Shown here piece after piece: positions 9,292-17,974 of a DNA stretch of 64,000 nucleotides. Origin of the DNA: Pantoea nemavictus (GTDB lineage Bacteria > Pseudomonadota > Gammaproteobacteria > Enterobacterales > Enterobacteriaceae); NCBI RefSeq assembly GCF_037479095.1, contig NZ_JBBGZW010000001.1, forward strand, positions 4,092,001-4,156,000. The letters run 5' to 3'. Each line of letters opens with the position of its first letter. Within the stretch, counting starts at the first letter, position 1. The notes under the pieces are model-generated. The model saw only the letters and a program-made list of their open reading frames with translations. It did no database searches and had not been told where the DNA came from. Both the position numbers and the translations under genes were made by a program.

Positions 9292-9310
9292 GGCGGAGAG
9301 AACCTCCGCC
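9292..9310 (-). terminator. Hairpin downstream of the ParB-like gene
   Basis: GGCGGAG / CTCCGCC 7-bp stem with a 5-nt loop, ten bases past the stop of the ParB-like gene at 9321 on the minus strand. Short T content, so termination is plausible but unproven. Confidence 0.45.
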
Positions 9311-9320
9311 AGGCAAGAAA

Positions 9321-10226
9321 TTAGTGGGCAAAGGCCCAGCTCAATTTGCCGTTATCCGCGGTCAGCTTATCCAATTTCTTTTGATTCACTTTGTTGCGCG
9401 CACCAAGACGCTCTGCCGTCAGCGGGCCGCTATCGCTCTGCGCAATTACCGTCTCTTTCGGCACGCGGGTGATCTTCTCAGCGATGATTTCCACGGCTTT
9501 GGCATAGCCGCTGCGATTGCTAAGGTCAAAGTTCTTCAGCGGTAGCTGAGTTTCCAGCCATTGGCCCCAGAAGAATTCGAGGAACGGCGGCGGATTCTGC
9601 TCTTTCTCAAAGCCAATATCGCGCACGAAGTAGACCAGCGAGCGATATTCATCATTCTGCATGTGCTGGCGACCGAGCTCTTTCGGCAGCGCATCCGGGT
9701 TAATTTTACCGGATGGCGTATCCAGCCACACCAGATGAGCCGCCGCCATTTTTTGCCAGAACGCCGGCATGGTTTTCAGGCTGCGGAAGTCATCAGTAAT
9801 GCGCACCTGCACCGGCGTGTTGAGGCCGGCGATATCGGCGAAATTGCTGAAAGTGTGATGACCATCGGTAAGGTACAGCACGTTATCCGGCGCGATTACC
9901 GCGGTTTTCATCGGACCGGGATCGCTACCAACCGGCGCTTTACAGCTGAAGCTGCTGGGATGCGAGAGGCGTGATTGCGCATCAAATTTATCCACGCCTT
10001 TCTGACCCATGCTTTCGCAATAATCATCAAACAGCTTTTTCGGTTCGGCTTCATAACGATGCTGCTTGTAATCCAGTTGACGATAACCAATCGCCGCCTG
10101 CGTGGGATGCAGCTGCGCCAGCTGCACTTGCACAATGTCTCCGGCTTTGATGTCGGTGGGCAGCGCGGCGGATGCCTGTCCGGCTGACCATAACAACGCC
10201 AGAATTGACCATGGTGATCTTCTCAT
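9321..10226 (-). CDS. Exported ParB/sulfiredoxin-like protein of unknown function
   Basis: 301 residues. A Sec signal peptide (MRRSPWSILALLWSAGQASA, cleavage near residue 20) directs a ParB-like domain out of the cytoplasm. Ligand motif LTDGHHT lies at 119-125, and Cys70 and Cys95 could form a disulfide in the periplasm. The arrangement fits the ParBc_2 type of putative ParB-like nuclease, whose biochemical role is not established. A strong GGAGAGGG ribosome site precedes the ATG. It lies directly upstream of the two-component operon on the same strand, separated by a hairpin. No function is proposed beyond nucleotide or nucleic-acid binding by fold. Confidence 0.7.
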   Translation of the reverse strand: MRRSPWSILALLWSAGQASAALPTDIKAGDIVQVQLAQLHPTQAAIGYRQLDYKQHRYEAEPKKLFDDYCESMGQKGVDKFDAQSRLSHPSSFSCKAPVGSDPGPMKTAVIAPDNVLYLTDGHHTFSNFADIAGLNTPVQVRITDDFRSLKTMPAFWQKMAAAHLVWLDTPSGKINPDALPKELGRQHMQNDEYRSLVYFVRDIGFEKEQNPPPFLEFFWGQWLETQLPLKNFDLSNRSGYAKAVEIIAEKITRVPKETVIAQSDSGPLTAERLGARNKVNQKKLDKLTADNGKLSWAFAH

Positions 10227-10359
10227 TCCCTCTCCTCAAATCGCCTGTCACAGACGCGCACAATAGCATTACTGTCATCTTGTCGCTGTAGTGTTGTGGC
10301 TCGCGGTTGCCCCGCTGCAACCTGTTATCCAGACATCTGACCACGACGGAGCATTGATT

Positions 10360-10992
10360 ATGGCACTCGCTGCTGTGCAACCGGCAAAATTGCAACATAC
10401 CGTTATTGATCCTAGCGTGCGTATGCGCGAAACCCACATTGGCGAGCAGTGTGAAGTGCTGGCAGAGAGTTATCTTGAGTACAGCGAATTGGGGGATTTC
10501 TCCTATCTGGGCGAACACTGCTGCATCGCCGATACCCAGATTGGGCGCTTTACCGCTATTGCCAATCACGTGCGACTGGGTGCGCCCAATCACCCGATGG
10601 ATCGCGCCTCACAGCATCGATTCACCTATTGCCCGGAATATTATGATGCGCAGGCAGAGCGCGATAATGGCTTCTTCGCCGATCGTCGTGCCGATCGCGT
10701 GATTGTGGGTAACGATGTATGGATTGGTCATGGCGTGATTGTGCTGCCGGGCGTGACCATCGGCGATGGTGCGGTGCTGGCGGCGGGCGCGGTGGTCACC
10801 AAAGATGTGCCGCCGTATACCATTGTCGGTGGCGTACCCGCCAAAGTGATTCGAATGCGTGTTGCTGCGGACATTGCCGCCCAGCTGCAGGCGATTGCCT
10901 GGTGGAACTGGCCGCTGGAGAAGCTCATGGCGAATCTGGCAGATTTTCAGTCATCCGACCTTGCCGCGTTCTGCCAGCGGCATGGCAAATAA
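10360..10992 (+). CDS. Hexapeptide-repeat acetyltransferase, phosphonate-metabolism family
   Basis: 210-residue left-handed beta-helix acyltransferase. ATG at 10360 is chosen for its GGAG site, discarding a 23-residue 5' extension. Repeats run from residue 15 to about 165, with the [14 protein letters not shown] loop, [24 protein letters not shown] and [23 protein letters not shown]. The AWWNWP tail and the loop resemble the hexapeptide transferase found with phn C-P lyase genes. No phn gene is visible here, so this copy stands alone; its acceptor could be an aminophosphonate or something else. Acetyltransferase family sure, substrate not. Confidence 0.75.
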   Translation: MALAAVQPAKLQHTVIDPSVRMRETHIGEQCEVLAESYLEYSELGDFSYLGEHCCIADTQIGRFTAIANHVRLGAPNHPMDRASQHRFTYCPEYYDAQAERDNGFFADRRADRVIVGNDVWIGHGVIVLPGVTIGDGAVLAAGAVVTKDVPPYTIVGGVPAKVIRMRVAADIAAQLQAIAWWNWPLEKLMANLADFQSSDLAAFCQRHGK

Positions 10993-11076
10993 CTATCGCG
11001 CAAGCGTCATTTGGCGTTGCCGATAATCTCAAGCAATCTCAAAATACCCCCTTTTTGCGATTGCTTGCGAAGTGAA

Positions 11077-12048
11077 TCACACCAGCGGTGGATGGATTAC
11101 CATCGAGGTTAGCACGGCTTCCTGCGGCAATCCGACGTGCAGCAAGATCTGCTGACGGTAATGCTCATCATCGTTGCGTGGGGCGTCGCTGAGTAGCACG
11201 CCGACTTCATTGACGTTTTTACCCGCTACCTGCACTTTGTCGCGCGCGGCACTGCGCATCCACTCGTACTCGATATCGATATGGCCGGTATCAATACAGC
11301 GGATGCCGTGCTGGCTGAGGTCGTAAGCCAGCACCGTGGCGGTAGGGCCAAGGGACATCAGCACCATATCGTAGTCACGCGCGTGCGCCAGTACGCTGGT
11401 GTAGAGATCGTTGTAAACCGAGAAGGCGTTACGATTAAGTGTAGTGATGCGTTTAATATCGCGGGCGCCGTTGAGTAAATCATTGCCAATTCCCAGCCGC
11501 GTGCCGCTCCCTTCAACGATTAAGATCTTTTTATCGCTGAACAGCTGCTTAAATTTGCTGAAGACGCGAGCGGCCTGCTGCTTATCCGTATAATCATGAT
11601 AGGGGCGGGTAACAGAGGTGTTGCCGTAGCAATAATTTTTCTTTAATAAGCCTTCATAATGACGAAAATAAAACGCTTTATGAAAAAACCAGAATAGGGC
11701 CGAACCAAACCGCATATTGCCGGTGCCGCGGAACGCATCCGGCATACATAATAAGCAGGTATTATTCGGCTGGCTGCCACGGCGCAGAATATCTTTTAGA
11801 CGAATTGAGAGACGTTCATCAAAAGATTGAAAACCGATATTTTTGAATAGGGTCATTTCCAGTTCTCCATCGCCGTAGCGGCATACGGACAGGGCATCGT
11901 TGCTGAGCAGCAGGTCAATGGTTTGCTCGGGCGACATCACCTGATATTGTCTGGCGCGTGCATTGGCAACCGGAAACTTAATAGCAGCATGTGTGAGTTT
12001 AAAAGGAAAACGTAATTTTCGAAAAAGGGAATCTGCGCTGATCATCAT
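11077..12048 (-). CDS. GT-D fold glycosyltransferase (SP_1767/DUF1792 family)
   Basis: 323 residues. The conserved N-terminal RYGDGELE motif is the metal-binding D-x-E signature of GT-D glycosyltransferases, and SLGPTATVLAYDLSQHG and IDTGHIDIEYEW match the C-terminal half of that family. Such enzymes add sugars to surface glycans or glycosylated adhesins, but no glycan cluster is nearby. The central part (about 11630-11800) is clearly AT-richer than neighbouring genes, suggesting horizontal acquisition. Two adjacent ATGs share an AAGAAGG ribosome site. A CRP-like palindrome lies 39-54 bp upstream. Acceptor unknown. Confidence 0.7.
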   Translation of the reverse strand: MMISADSLFRKLRFPFKLTHAAIKFPVANARARQYQVMSPEQTIDLLLSNDALSVCRYGDGELEMTLFKNIGFQSFDERLSIRLKDILRRGSQPNNTCLLCMPDAFRGTGNMRFGSALFWFFHKAFYFRHYEGLLKKNYCYGNTSVTRPYHDYTDKQQAARVFSKFKQLFSDKKILIVEGSGTRLGIGNDLLNGARDIKRITTLNRNAFSVYNDLYTSVLAHARDYDMVLMSLGPTATVLAYDLSQHGIRCIDTGHIDIEYEWMRSAARDKVQVAGKNVNEVGVLLSDAPRNDDEHYRQQILLHVGLPQEAVLTSMVIHPPLV

Positions 12049-12086
12049 AACCTTCTTTTATAAGCGGCATTGCCGCAGAGCAGTTA

Positions 12087-12102
12087 CGTGATTTATATCA
12101 CG
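12087..12102 (-). promoter_or_regulatory. CRP-like palindrome ahead of the GT-D gene
   Basis: CGTGATTTATATCACG is a perfect 16-bp palindrome that keeps GTGA-N6-TCAC of the CRP consensus. It sits in a 252-bp AT-rich gap (12049-12300) that holds no recognisable gene. Confidence 0.45.
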
Positions 12103-12300
12103 CTGAATCAGGCGTGACAGGCTGAGGAAACTCCCAAAATAACGTTATATAGCGCGGGCTAATCAATTTAAATCGGAATTAAGTCGGGGTCTTAAATAAA
12201 ATATCAATAAATACGCGCTTATTCGCGCCTTTGCGAACAATCCTGCCAGGACTAATCGCAGAGGCGGCGGCGCTATTAATTAAATTATTTCAATTGATGA

Positions 12301-13623
12301 CTAAGTGTGAAAGCGATTTGCCGGTTTTACTAAACCTAAACGATCGCGTAGCGTGCCCGGTTGATATTCGCTCCGGAATACGCCAGCGTGCTGCAGGCGC
12401 GGCACCACCTGTTCCAGAAAGCGATCTTCCCTTTCATCAATATAGGTCGGCAGAATGACGAAACCGTCGCAGGCCTGGTGCTGATACCACTCAATCATCT
12501 GTTTGGCGATGGTATCGGCGGTGCCGGTCGGTGCCGGGAAAGAGAGGCTTTCGGCATAGCGTTTTGCCATCTCTCCCAACGTCAGATTCTGCTCAATGGC
12601 GCTGGCAATCACATACTGGAAGCGGCCTTTGCTGCCGGTGATCTGCTCGCGTAAATCAGGAACCGGACCGTCGATAGGATACTGCGACAGGTCGATATTC
12701 ATGCTGGCCGAGACAAAGCTCAGCCCGGACTCCACGGTGATCAGCGATTTCAGGTATTCAGCGCGCTCCTCGGCATCACGTTGCGTGTTGCCAACAATCG
12801 GTACCATGCCGGGCAGAACGCGCAGCTGGTCCGGCTGACGCTGATACTGCAGCGCGCGCTGTTTCAGGTTGTGGTAGAACTGCTGCGCACGTTCCCGCGT
12901 CGGTTGCACCACAAACAGCATCTCCGCCTGCTGTGCCGCCAAATCAATAAAGGCATCGGACACGCCGGCCTGAATCACCACCGGATGGCCTTGCGGCGGG
13001 CGCGGCAGGTTCAGCGGCCCCTGCACATCGAAGGATTCGCCCTGATGATCGAGCCGATGGAAGCGCGCGGGATCGGCAAAGCGCGCCTGCGCTTTATCCA
13101 TAATCAGCGCATCCTCCTCAAAGCTGTCCCACAGCGCCTTCATGACCTCAATAAATTCGGCGGCGCGGCGATAGCGTGCTGCATGGCTGAAGTGCTCACT
13201 GCGACCAAAGTTGCGCGCTTCGGCGTGGCTTAGCGAGGTCACCACATTCCATGCCGCGCGTCCGCCGCTGATATGGTCAATGTTCGCCAGCTGGCGCGCG
13301 GTGGTGTAAGGCACCGAATAGGACGAAGAAACGGTTCCGCCGAGGCCGATATCATCGGTCACGGCTGCCAGCGCGGCCAGTAACGTTAGCGGTTCAGACC
13401 AGCCAACCTGGCGATGCTGCGCGGTTTGCGCCAGATGGCCGCCGTACACATCATCAATCGCCAGCTTGTCGGCAACAAAAATCAGATCCAGCTTGGCCGC
13501 TTCGGCGCGCTGCGCAATCCTGCGGTATAGCGGCCAGTTGCTGCCGCCGGTGGCCGCTGCATCAGGATGGCGCCAGCCGCCCTGATGGATGCCAGAGTCG
13601 AGGTAGAGCGCCAGATTCATCAT
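12301..13623 (-). CDS. LLM-class flavin-dependent monooxygenase (NtaA/SnaA/DszA family)
   Basis: 440-residue bacterial luciferase-like TIM barrel using reduced flavin and O2. The N-terminus (MMNLALYLDSGIHQGGWRHP) and SEPLTLLAALAAVTDDIGLGGTVSSSY, RAAWNVVTS and GHPVVIQAGVS segments are typical of the NtaA/DszA group, which cleaves C-N or C-S bonds. Its start overlaps the stop of the upstream sulfonate-binding-protein gene (13620-13623), so the two are translationally coupled. That pairing suggests desulfonation or oxidation of an imported organosulfur compound. A partner flavin reductase is not in the window. Confidence 0.82.
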   Translation of the reverse strand: MMNLALYLDSGIHQGGWRHPDAAATGGSNWPLYRRIAQRAEAAKLDLIFVADKLAIDDVYGGHLAQTAQHRQVGWSEPLTLLAALAAVTDDIGLGGTVSSSYSVPYTTARQLANIDHISGGRAAWNVVTSLSHAEARNFGRSEHFSHAARYRRAAEFIEVMKALWDSFEEDALIMDKAQARFADPARFHRLDHQGESFDVQGPLNLPRPPQGHPVVIQAGVSDAFIDLAAQQAEMLFVVQPTRERAQQFYHNLKQRALQYQRQPDQLRVLPGMVPIVGNTQRDAEERAEYLKSLITVESGLSFVSASMNIDLSQYPIDGPVPDLREQITGSKGRFQYVIASAIEQNLTLGEMAKRYAESLSFPAPTGTADTIAKQMIEWYQHQACDGFVILPTYIDEREDRFLEQVVPRLQHAGVFRSEYQPGTLRDRLGLVKPANRFHT

Positions 13624-14549
13624 GGTTTGGCGGCTCCCTGAGTATTAAAAAACGACGCATCCACCAGTTTGTCTGCTTTTAGGCCGGGTTTGATCAGGCC
13701 GCCGCGCGTGAAGGTATCGATCGCCAGCTGCTGGCGTTTTTCTACCAACGCGTAATCTTCCACCGGCGCGTTGTTTTCGCGCTGCACCTTACTCAGCGCC
13801 ACCGCTTCCGGCAGGCGTAGCAGTTTGGCGATCTCGCTGGCGTACGCTTGTGGATGCGCCACGCCCCAGGCGCGTGCACGAATCAGGCGCTGACGGAAGT
13901 CCGCAAGCTGCTCACGCTTGTTGGCAATGGCGCTATCGGTCGCCACCAGATAATTTGAAACCGGCGAGTTTTTGCCATCAATGGCAATACGATCGCCGGA
14001 TTGCTCTACGGCAAACGACACATAGGGTTCCCAGGTCGCCACCGCATCGACCGCGCCATTGTCCAACGCCAGCGTGGCTTCCGACGGCGTAGTAAAGACA
14101 AAACTCACGCTGTTGTCCGGCAGGCCCGCTTCATGCAGCGCGTTTAGCACCATATTTTGTCCGGCTGAACCTTTCACCGTTGCCACTTTCTTTCCTTTTA
14201 GATCGGCGATGGTGTGCAGAGCGCTAGCGTTTTTCACCACGATGGCATTCCCCAGATACTGCGAGGCTTGAATGGCACGAATTTGCGCACCCGCAGCCAC
14301 CGCAAAGGAGAGCGGGCCATCGCCGACTAAACCGGCATCCAGATGCTGGGAATTGAGCGATTCCAGCAGCGGGGCGGCATTGGGGAACTCATACCATTTG
14401 ATTTCATAAGGCACATTGTTAAGTTCACCGGCGGCGGACATCACCGCGCGGGCATTGCCTTTTTGATCGCCCACCACCAGCGAGTTGCTGGCCGCGTTTG
14501 AAGAGAGAGCGAGGAGAATTAATGAGCTGGCTAATAATGTGAATTTCAT
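13620..14549 (-). CDS. Sulfonate/nitrate-type ABC substrate-binding protein (SsuA-like)
   Basis: 309 residues. The ATG at 14549 is chosen because it gives a signal peptide (MKFTLLASSLILLALSSNA) with a GGGA ribosome site; an upstream extension of 30 codons is discarded. Bi-lobed type-II binding protein with the SsuA hallmarks GDQKGNARAVMSAA and LNSQHLDAGLVGDGP. It would bind an aliphatic sulfonate or related compound in the periplasm. No permease or ATPase accompanies it; it may work with an SsuBC-like transporter elsewhere. First gene of a two-gene operon with the LLM monooxygenase. Confidence 0.8.
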   Translation of the reverse strand: MKFTLLASSLILLALSSNAASNSLVVGDQKGNARAVMSAAGELNNVPYEIKWYEFPNAAPLLESLNSQHLDAGLVGDGPLSFAVAAGAQIRAIQASQYLGNAIVVKNASALHTIADLKGKKVATVKGSAGQNMVLNALHEAGLPDNSVSFVFTTPSEATLALDNGAVDAVATWEPYVSFAVEQSGDRIAIDGKNSPVSNYLVATDSAIANKREQLADFRQRLIRARAWGVAHPQAYASEIAKLLRLPEAVALSKVQRENNAPVEDYALVEKRQQLAIDTFTRGGLIKPGLKADKLVDASFFNTQGAAKP

Positions 14550-14917
14550 AACGTTTCCCAGGTAAAAAGAAAACAGCGTAAGTTTTCTCTTACTACGGGC
14601 GTAGTAACAAATCCGCACAAGGTTATGTCCGCGACGCAAAAGCCATCCTGTCGCGCCGTTTCGTGGTTTTCCGTTATCAAAAAATGCGAATTTTCTCGCC
14701 TAATGATTAATTCTCTCAACGAAAATGAAACGTGATTTCAGTCACACATTGAGCGAGGCGGCAGCTAGCAGCCATTAGCCGAACTACATTCATTAGCGGA
14801 GCTAACGACACACCTCGCAACGGGTTTTTACTAAACGGTAACGTAAGTTAAAATTCTGTTGATTTTATGTGGGGTTATTTTTGAGGTTTTTTTGATGAAA
14901 ATGGTTGAGGGATTAGC
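14550..14917. other. 368-bp divergent region between the sulfonate pair and gcd
   Basis: No gene recognised. It carries a CRP-type site (14731-14746) and AT-rich stretches on the gcd side, and must hold both promoters. Its last bases include a GAGGGA ribosome site for gcd. Confidence 0.5.
14731..14746. promoter_or_regulatory. CRP site candidate between ssuA-like gene and gcd
   Basis: CGTGATTTCAGTCACA matches TGTGA-N6-TCACA at 9 of 10 defined bases. It lies 171 bp before gcd and 181 bp before the divergent gene. Catabolite control of E. coli gcd is known, which fits. Confidence 0.55.
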
Positions 14918-17278
14918 ATGGTTAACAAACTAACCAGTATCGTGCTCGCGATTCTGGCGATTGCCTTGCTGTACATGGGCGGCAAGCTGTTAATGCTGGG
15001 CGGCAGCGCTTTCTATGCGCTGATGGCGGTGGGATTACTGATTACCGCGATTTTACTGTTCCGCAACCAGCGCAGTGCGCTGGCGCTGTATGCGGTGCTG
15101 ATGTGGATTACGCTGGCCTGGATTATCTGGGAAGTGGGCTTTGATAAGTGGCAGTGGATCCCGCGCGGTGACCTATTCGGCGTGATCGGCCTGTGGCTGG
15201 CCATGCCGTGGGTGGTGAAGCCGCTGTATCGCGGTGAGCGCCGTTTCCATGGCTTCCTTGGCGGCACGGTGATTATCATGATTGTGGTGGTGATTGGGCT
15301 GTGTTTCTACGATCCGGTTCCGCAACAAGGCACCATCAGCAATGCGCGCGAGCAGAACAGCGAGCAGGGCGCATCTAACGACTGGACCGCGTATGGCGGA
15401 TCGTCCGATGGCCTGCGTTTCTCCGCGCTGAACCAGATCAGCAAAGAGAACGTCAAAAACCTTGAAGTGGCATGGACCTATCATACTGGCGATCTGCGTC
15501 AGGATGCCGATGCGACTGAATACACCTTTGAAGCGACGCCGCTGAAAGCCAATGGCATGCTGTACTTCTGTACGCCGCATAACGAGGTGCACGCGCTCGA
15601 TCCAGAAACCGGCGCGGTGAAGTGGAAGTTTACGCCGAATAAAGATCGCTCTTACCTGCAGCAGCACCAAACCTGTCGCGGCGTAAGCTATTACGAAGAA
15701 GCCCCGGTAGCCGCGCAGGATAGCGCTGCGAATCCGGCCATCTGCCGTAAGCGTATCTTCAATGCGACCACTGATGCTCAGCTGATTGCGCTGGATGCGG
15801 ATACCGGTAAACCGTGCGCTGATTTCGGTCAGAACGGCGTGGTTGATCTGCATGCCAACATGGGCGAAGTGCGTCCACATGCGCTGATGCAAACCGCAGC
15901 ACCGCTGGTGGCGGGCAAGCTGGTGATCGTTGGCGGTTCAGTGATGGACAACGGCTTCAACAGCGGCAACCCTTCAGGCGTGATTCGTGCGTATGACGTG
16001 CAATCGGGCCGTTTGGTGTGGAACTTTGATCCGGCTAACCCGGAAAACACCGCACCGATCGCCGCGGGTCAGAACTATCCGCAGGACACGCCAGTGGCGT
16101 GGGGCACGCTGAGTGCTGACCTGAAAAACGGCGTAGTCTATGTGCCGTTTGGTAACGCTTCTCCGGATGAAGTGGGCATTGAGCGCGATCCGAACAGCAA
16201 CACCGAGAAGTTCCGCGATGCGCTGGTGGCGCTGGATCTGCAGACCGGTGCGTTCAAATGGCGCTATCAGAGCTCTAACCACGATCTGTGGGACCGCGAT
16301 AATCCGTCACAGCCTTCGCTGGTGGACATCGATTATCAGGGCCAGAAGCAGCCCGTGGTGATTCTGCCGACCAAAACCGGCAACCTGTTTGTCCTGAATC
16401 GTCTTACCGGTCAGCCGGTGTATCCAGTGAATCAGGTGAAAGTGTCTACCGAAGGTGGCGTAGCGGGCGAGAAATTTGCCGCGACTCAGCCGGTTTCGAG
16501 CCTGAACTTCATTCCACAGCCGTTGACCGAGAAGTCAATGTGGGGCATCACGCCGTTTGACCAGATGTCATGCCGCATGGATTTCCGCAGCCTGCGCTAT
16601 GACGGCAATCCGTGGACGCCAGCAACCGAAGGCGGTTCGCTGATCTTCCCGGGCAACATTGGTGTGTTCAACTGGGGTTCTGTCGCTGTCGATCCGCAGC
16701 GTCAAATGCTGATTGCCGCGCCAGTGCGTTTGGCCTACAAGTACAACCTGATCAAACGCAGCGAGCAGACCGCCACCGAGCGCCTGTTCACCAAAGATGG
16801 TCAGCCGTACTGGAACGAAAACTTCCACGGTGATTACGCCATTCATATCCAGCAGCTGGCCTCTGGCCTCGGCATTCCGTGTGTTGCGCCACCTTGGGGC
16901 CGCATGGTGGGCGTGGATCTGAAGACCGGTAAAACCGAATGGCTGCGCCGCGTCGGTGTCACCAAAAACCTGAAGACCAGCTTCCTGCCTGGCCGCTTCC
17001 CAATCGGTTTCCCGATGGGCATGGTGGCGCACGGTGGTCCGTTGCTGACGGCGGGTGATCTGGTGTTCCACGGTGCAACAGCGGATAACTTCTTCCGCGC
17101 CTACGACAGCACCACCGGTGAACTGCTGTGGCAGACCGAACTGAGTGCCGGTGCGCAAGCCACGCCATCTACCTTTATGGGTAAAGACGGCAAGCAGTAC
17201 GTGGTGATTGCCGCTGGCGGTCACGGTTCGCTCGGCACCCAGGCGGGTGACAGCGTTGTCGCGTTCCGACTGAAATAA
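14918..17278 (+). CDS. gcd: PQQ-dependent membrane-bound glucose dehydrogenase
   Basis: 786 residues (E. coli Gcd is 796). Oxidises glucose to gluconolactone in the periplasm, passing electrons to ubiquinone. Five N-terminal membrane helices (about 7-25, 29-47, 55-72, 86-101, 115-132) are followed by an eight-bladed quinoprotein propeller with repeated W-motifs. SSNHDLWDRDNPSQP carries the catalytic-Asp region and PTKTGNLFVLNR the PQQ-binding lysine region. PQQ must come from pqq genes elsewhere or from outside. Single gene with its own terminator. In plant-associated relatives this enzyme acidifies the surroundings and solubilises phosphate. Confidence 0.94.
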   Translation: MVNKLTSIVLAILAIALLYMGGKLLMLGGSAFYALMAVGLLITAILLFRNQRSALALYAVLMWITLAWIIWEVGFDKWQWIPRGDLFGVIGLWLAMPWVVKPLYRGERRFHGFLGGTVIIMIVVVIGLCFYDPVPQQGTISNAREQNSEQGASNDWTAYGGSSDGLRFSALNQISKENVKNLEVAWTYHTGDLRQDADATEYTFEATPLKANGMLYFCTPHNEVHALDPETGAVKWKFTPNKDRSYLQQHQTCRGVSYYEEAPVAAQDSAANPAICRKRIFNATTDAQLIALDADTGKPCADFGQNGVVDLHANMGEVRPHALMQTAAPLVAGKLVIVGGSVMDNGFNSGNPSGVIRAYDVQSGRLVWNFDPANPENTAPIAAGQNYPQDTPVAWGTLSADLKNGVVYVPFGNASPDEVGIERDPNSNTEKFRDALVALDLQTGAFKWRYQSSNHDLWDRDNPSQPSLVDIDYQGQKQPVVILPTKTGNLFVLNRLTGQPVYPVNQVKVSTEGGVAGEKFAATQPVSSLNFIPQPLTEKSMWGITPFDQMSCRMDFRSLRYDGNPWTPATEGGSLIFPGNIGVFNWGSVAVDPQRQMLIAAPVRLAYKYNLIKRSEQTATERLFTKDGQPYWNENFHGDYAIHIQQLASGLGIPCVAPPWGRMVGVDLKTGKTEWLRRVGVTKNLKTSFLPGRFPIGFPMGMVAHGGPLLTAGDLVFHGATADNFFRAYDSTTGELLWQTELSAGAQATPSTFMGKDGKQYVVIAAGGHGSLGTQAGDSVVAFRLK

Positions 17279-17295
17279 TCGTTACAGAGCAGACT

Positions 17296-17320
17296 AAGGC
17301 GCCCAATGGGCGCCTTTTTT
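17296..17320 (+). terminator. Rho-independent terminator of gcd
   Basis: AAGGCGCCC-AAT-GGGCGCCTT stem of 9 bp followed by a T6 tract (17315-17320). It sits right at the 3' end of the convergent P-loop gene. Confidence 0.9.
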
Positions 17321-17870
17321 ATTTGTCGCGTGACAGTCCCCATGCCTGATAGCAGGTGTTGAGCTGGGAGGGCGAGGTGATAAACAGCTTGGGCAGCGTC
17401 CACTGCTCGAACATACGACGATTGCGTTGCCGATGGCCCGGCGTGGTCACCAGCAAATAACGCGTCATCTCCCAGGTCAGGTGCTCGCGCTGATGAGCCG
17501 GGACAACACCGCCAATGCGTTGGGCATCAAACAGGGTGCGCCGGATATAACGCAGCAGGCTATGAGCAGGATGAATATCCAATAGAATCAGCCCACTGGC
17601 ACGCGCCAAACGTTCAGGCAGACAGCGCACATAGTTGCCGTCCATCACCCATTGCTCACCTGCAATGGCGTCAAGATGCAGCTGACGGAACGCCGCTTCG
17701 CTGCGCGGCTGCCAATGTGTATCCGGCAAGTGAAAAAGCTGATCGAGATGAATCAGGGGCAACGCAGTTTTAGCGGCAATGGCCTGCGCCAGCGTCGATT
17801 TCCCACTGTTCGATGGACCAAGAATGCAGATGCGCGGGCCCAGGTCGGTCAGCGAAAGAGAGGATGCCAT
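17319..17870 (-). CDS. P-loop NTPase, adenylate-kinase-like (topology-modulation type)
   Basis: 183 residues. Walker A GPSNSGKST near residue 20, then HLDQLFHLPDTHW and WVMDGNYVRCLPERLARASG, the pattern of the FlaR/adenylate-kinase-like group of putative DNA-topology modulation proteins. The ATG at 17870 has AAGGA 8 nt upstream and is preferred to a TTG two codons earlier. These proteins are probably small-molecule kinases, but no substrate is established. Stands alone, convergent with gcd. Confidence 0.7.
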   Translation of the reverse strand: MASSLSLTDLGPRICILGPSNSGKSTLAQAIAAKTALPLIHLDQLFHLPDTHWQPRSEAAFRQLHLDAIAGEQWVMDGNYVRCLPERLARASGLILLDIHPAHSLLRYIRRTLFDAQRIGGVVPAHQREHLTWEMTRYLLVTTPGHRQRNRRMFEQWTLPKLFITSPSQLNTCYQAWGLSRDK

Positions 17871-17974
17871 GCTCAAATTCCTTGCAACGTTGCAATTAGC
17901 GTTTGAAATAAATGATTGATAATTTTATAAAATAATTCAATAAAGTGAAGCACAGAAGCTAAACGGGGACAATC

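Noticed and set aside
10245..10278. Pho box before the hexapeptide acetyltransferase
   Set aside because: Two CTGTCA[CT] heptamers are present but 27 bp apart, out of the 11-bp phase, and neither has a good second repeat.
14895..14933. 12-codon leader peptide overlapping the gcd start
   Set aside because: A short ATG frame with poor ribosome site that merely contains the gcd Shine-Dalgarno; no regulatory codons or hairpin.
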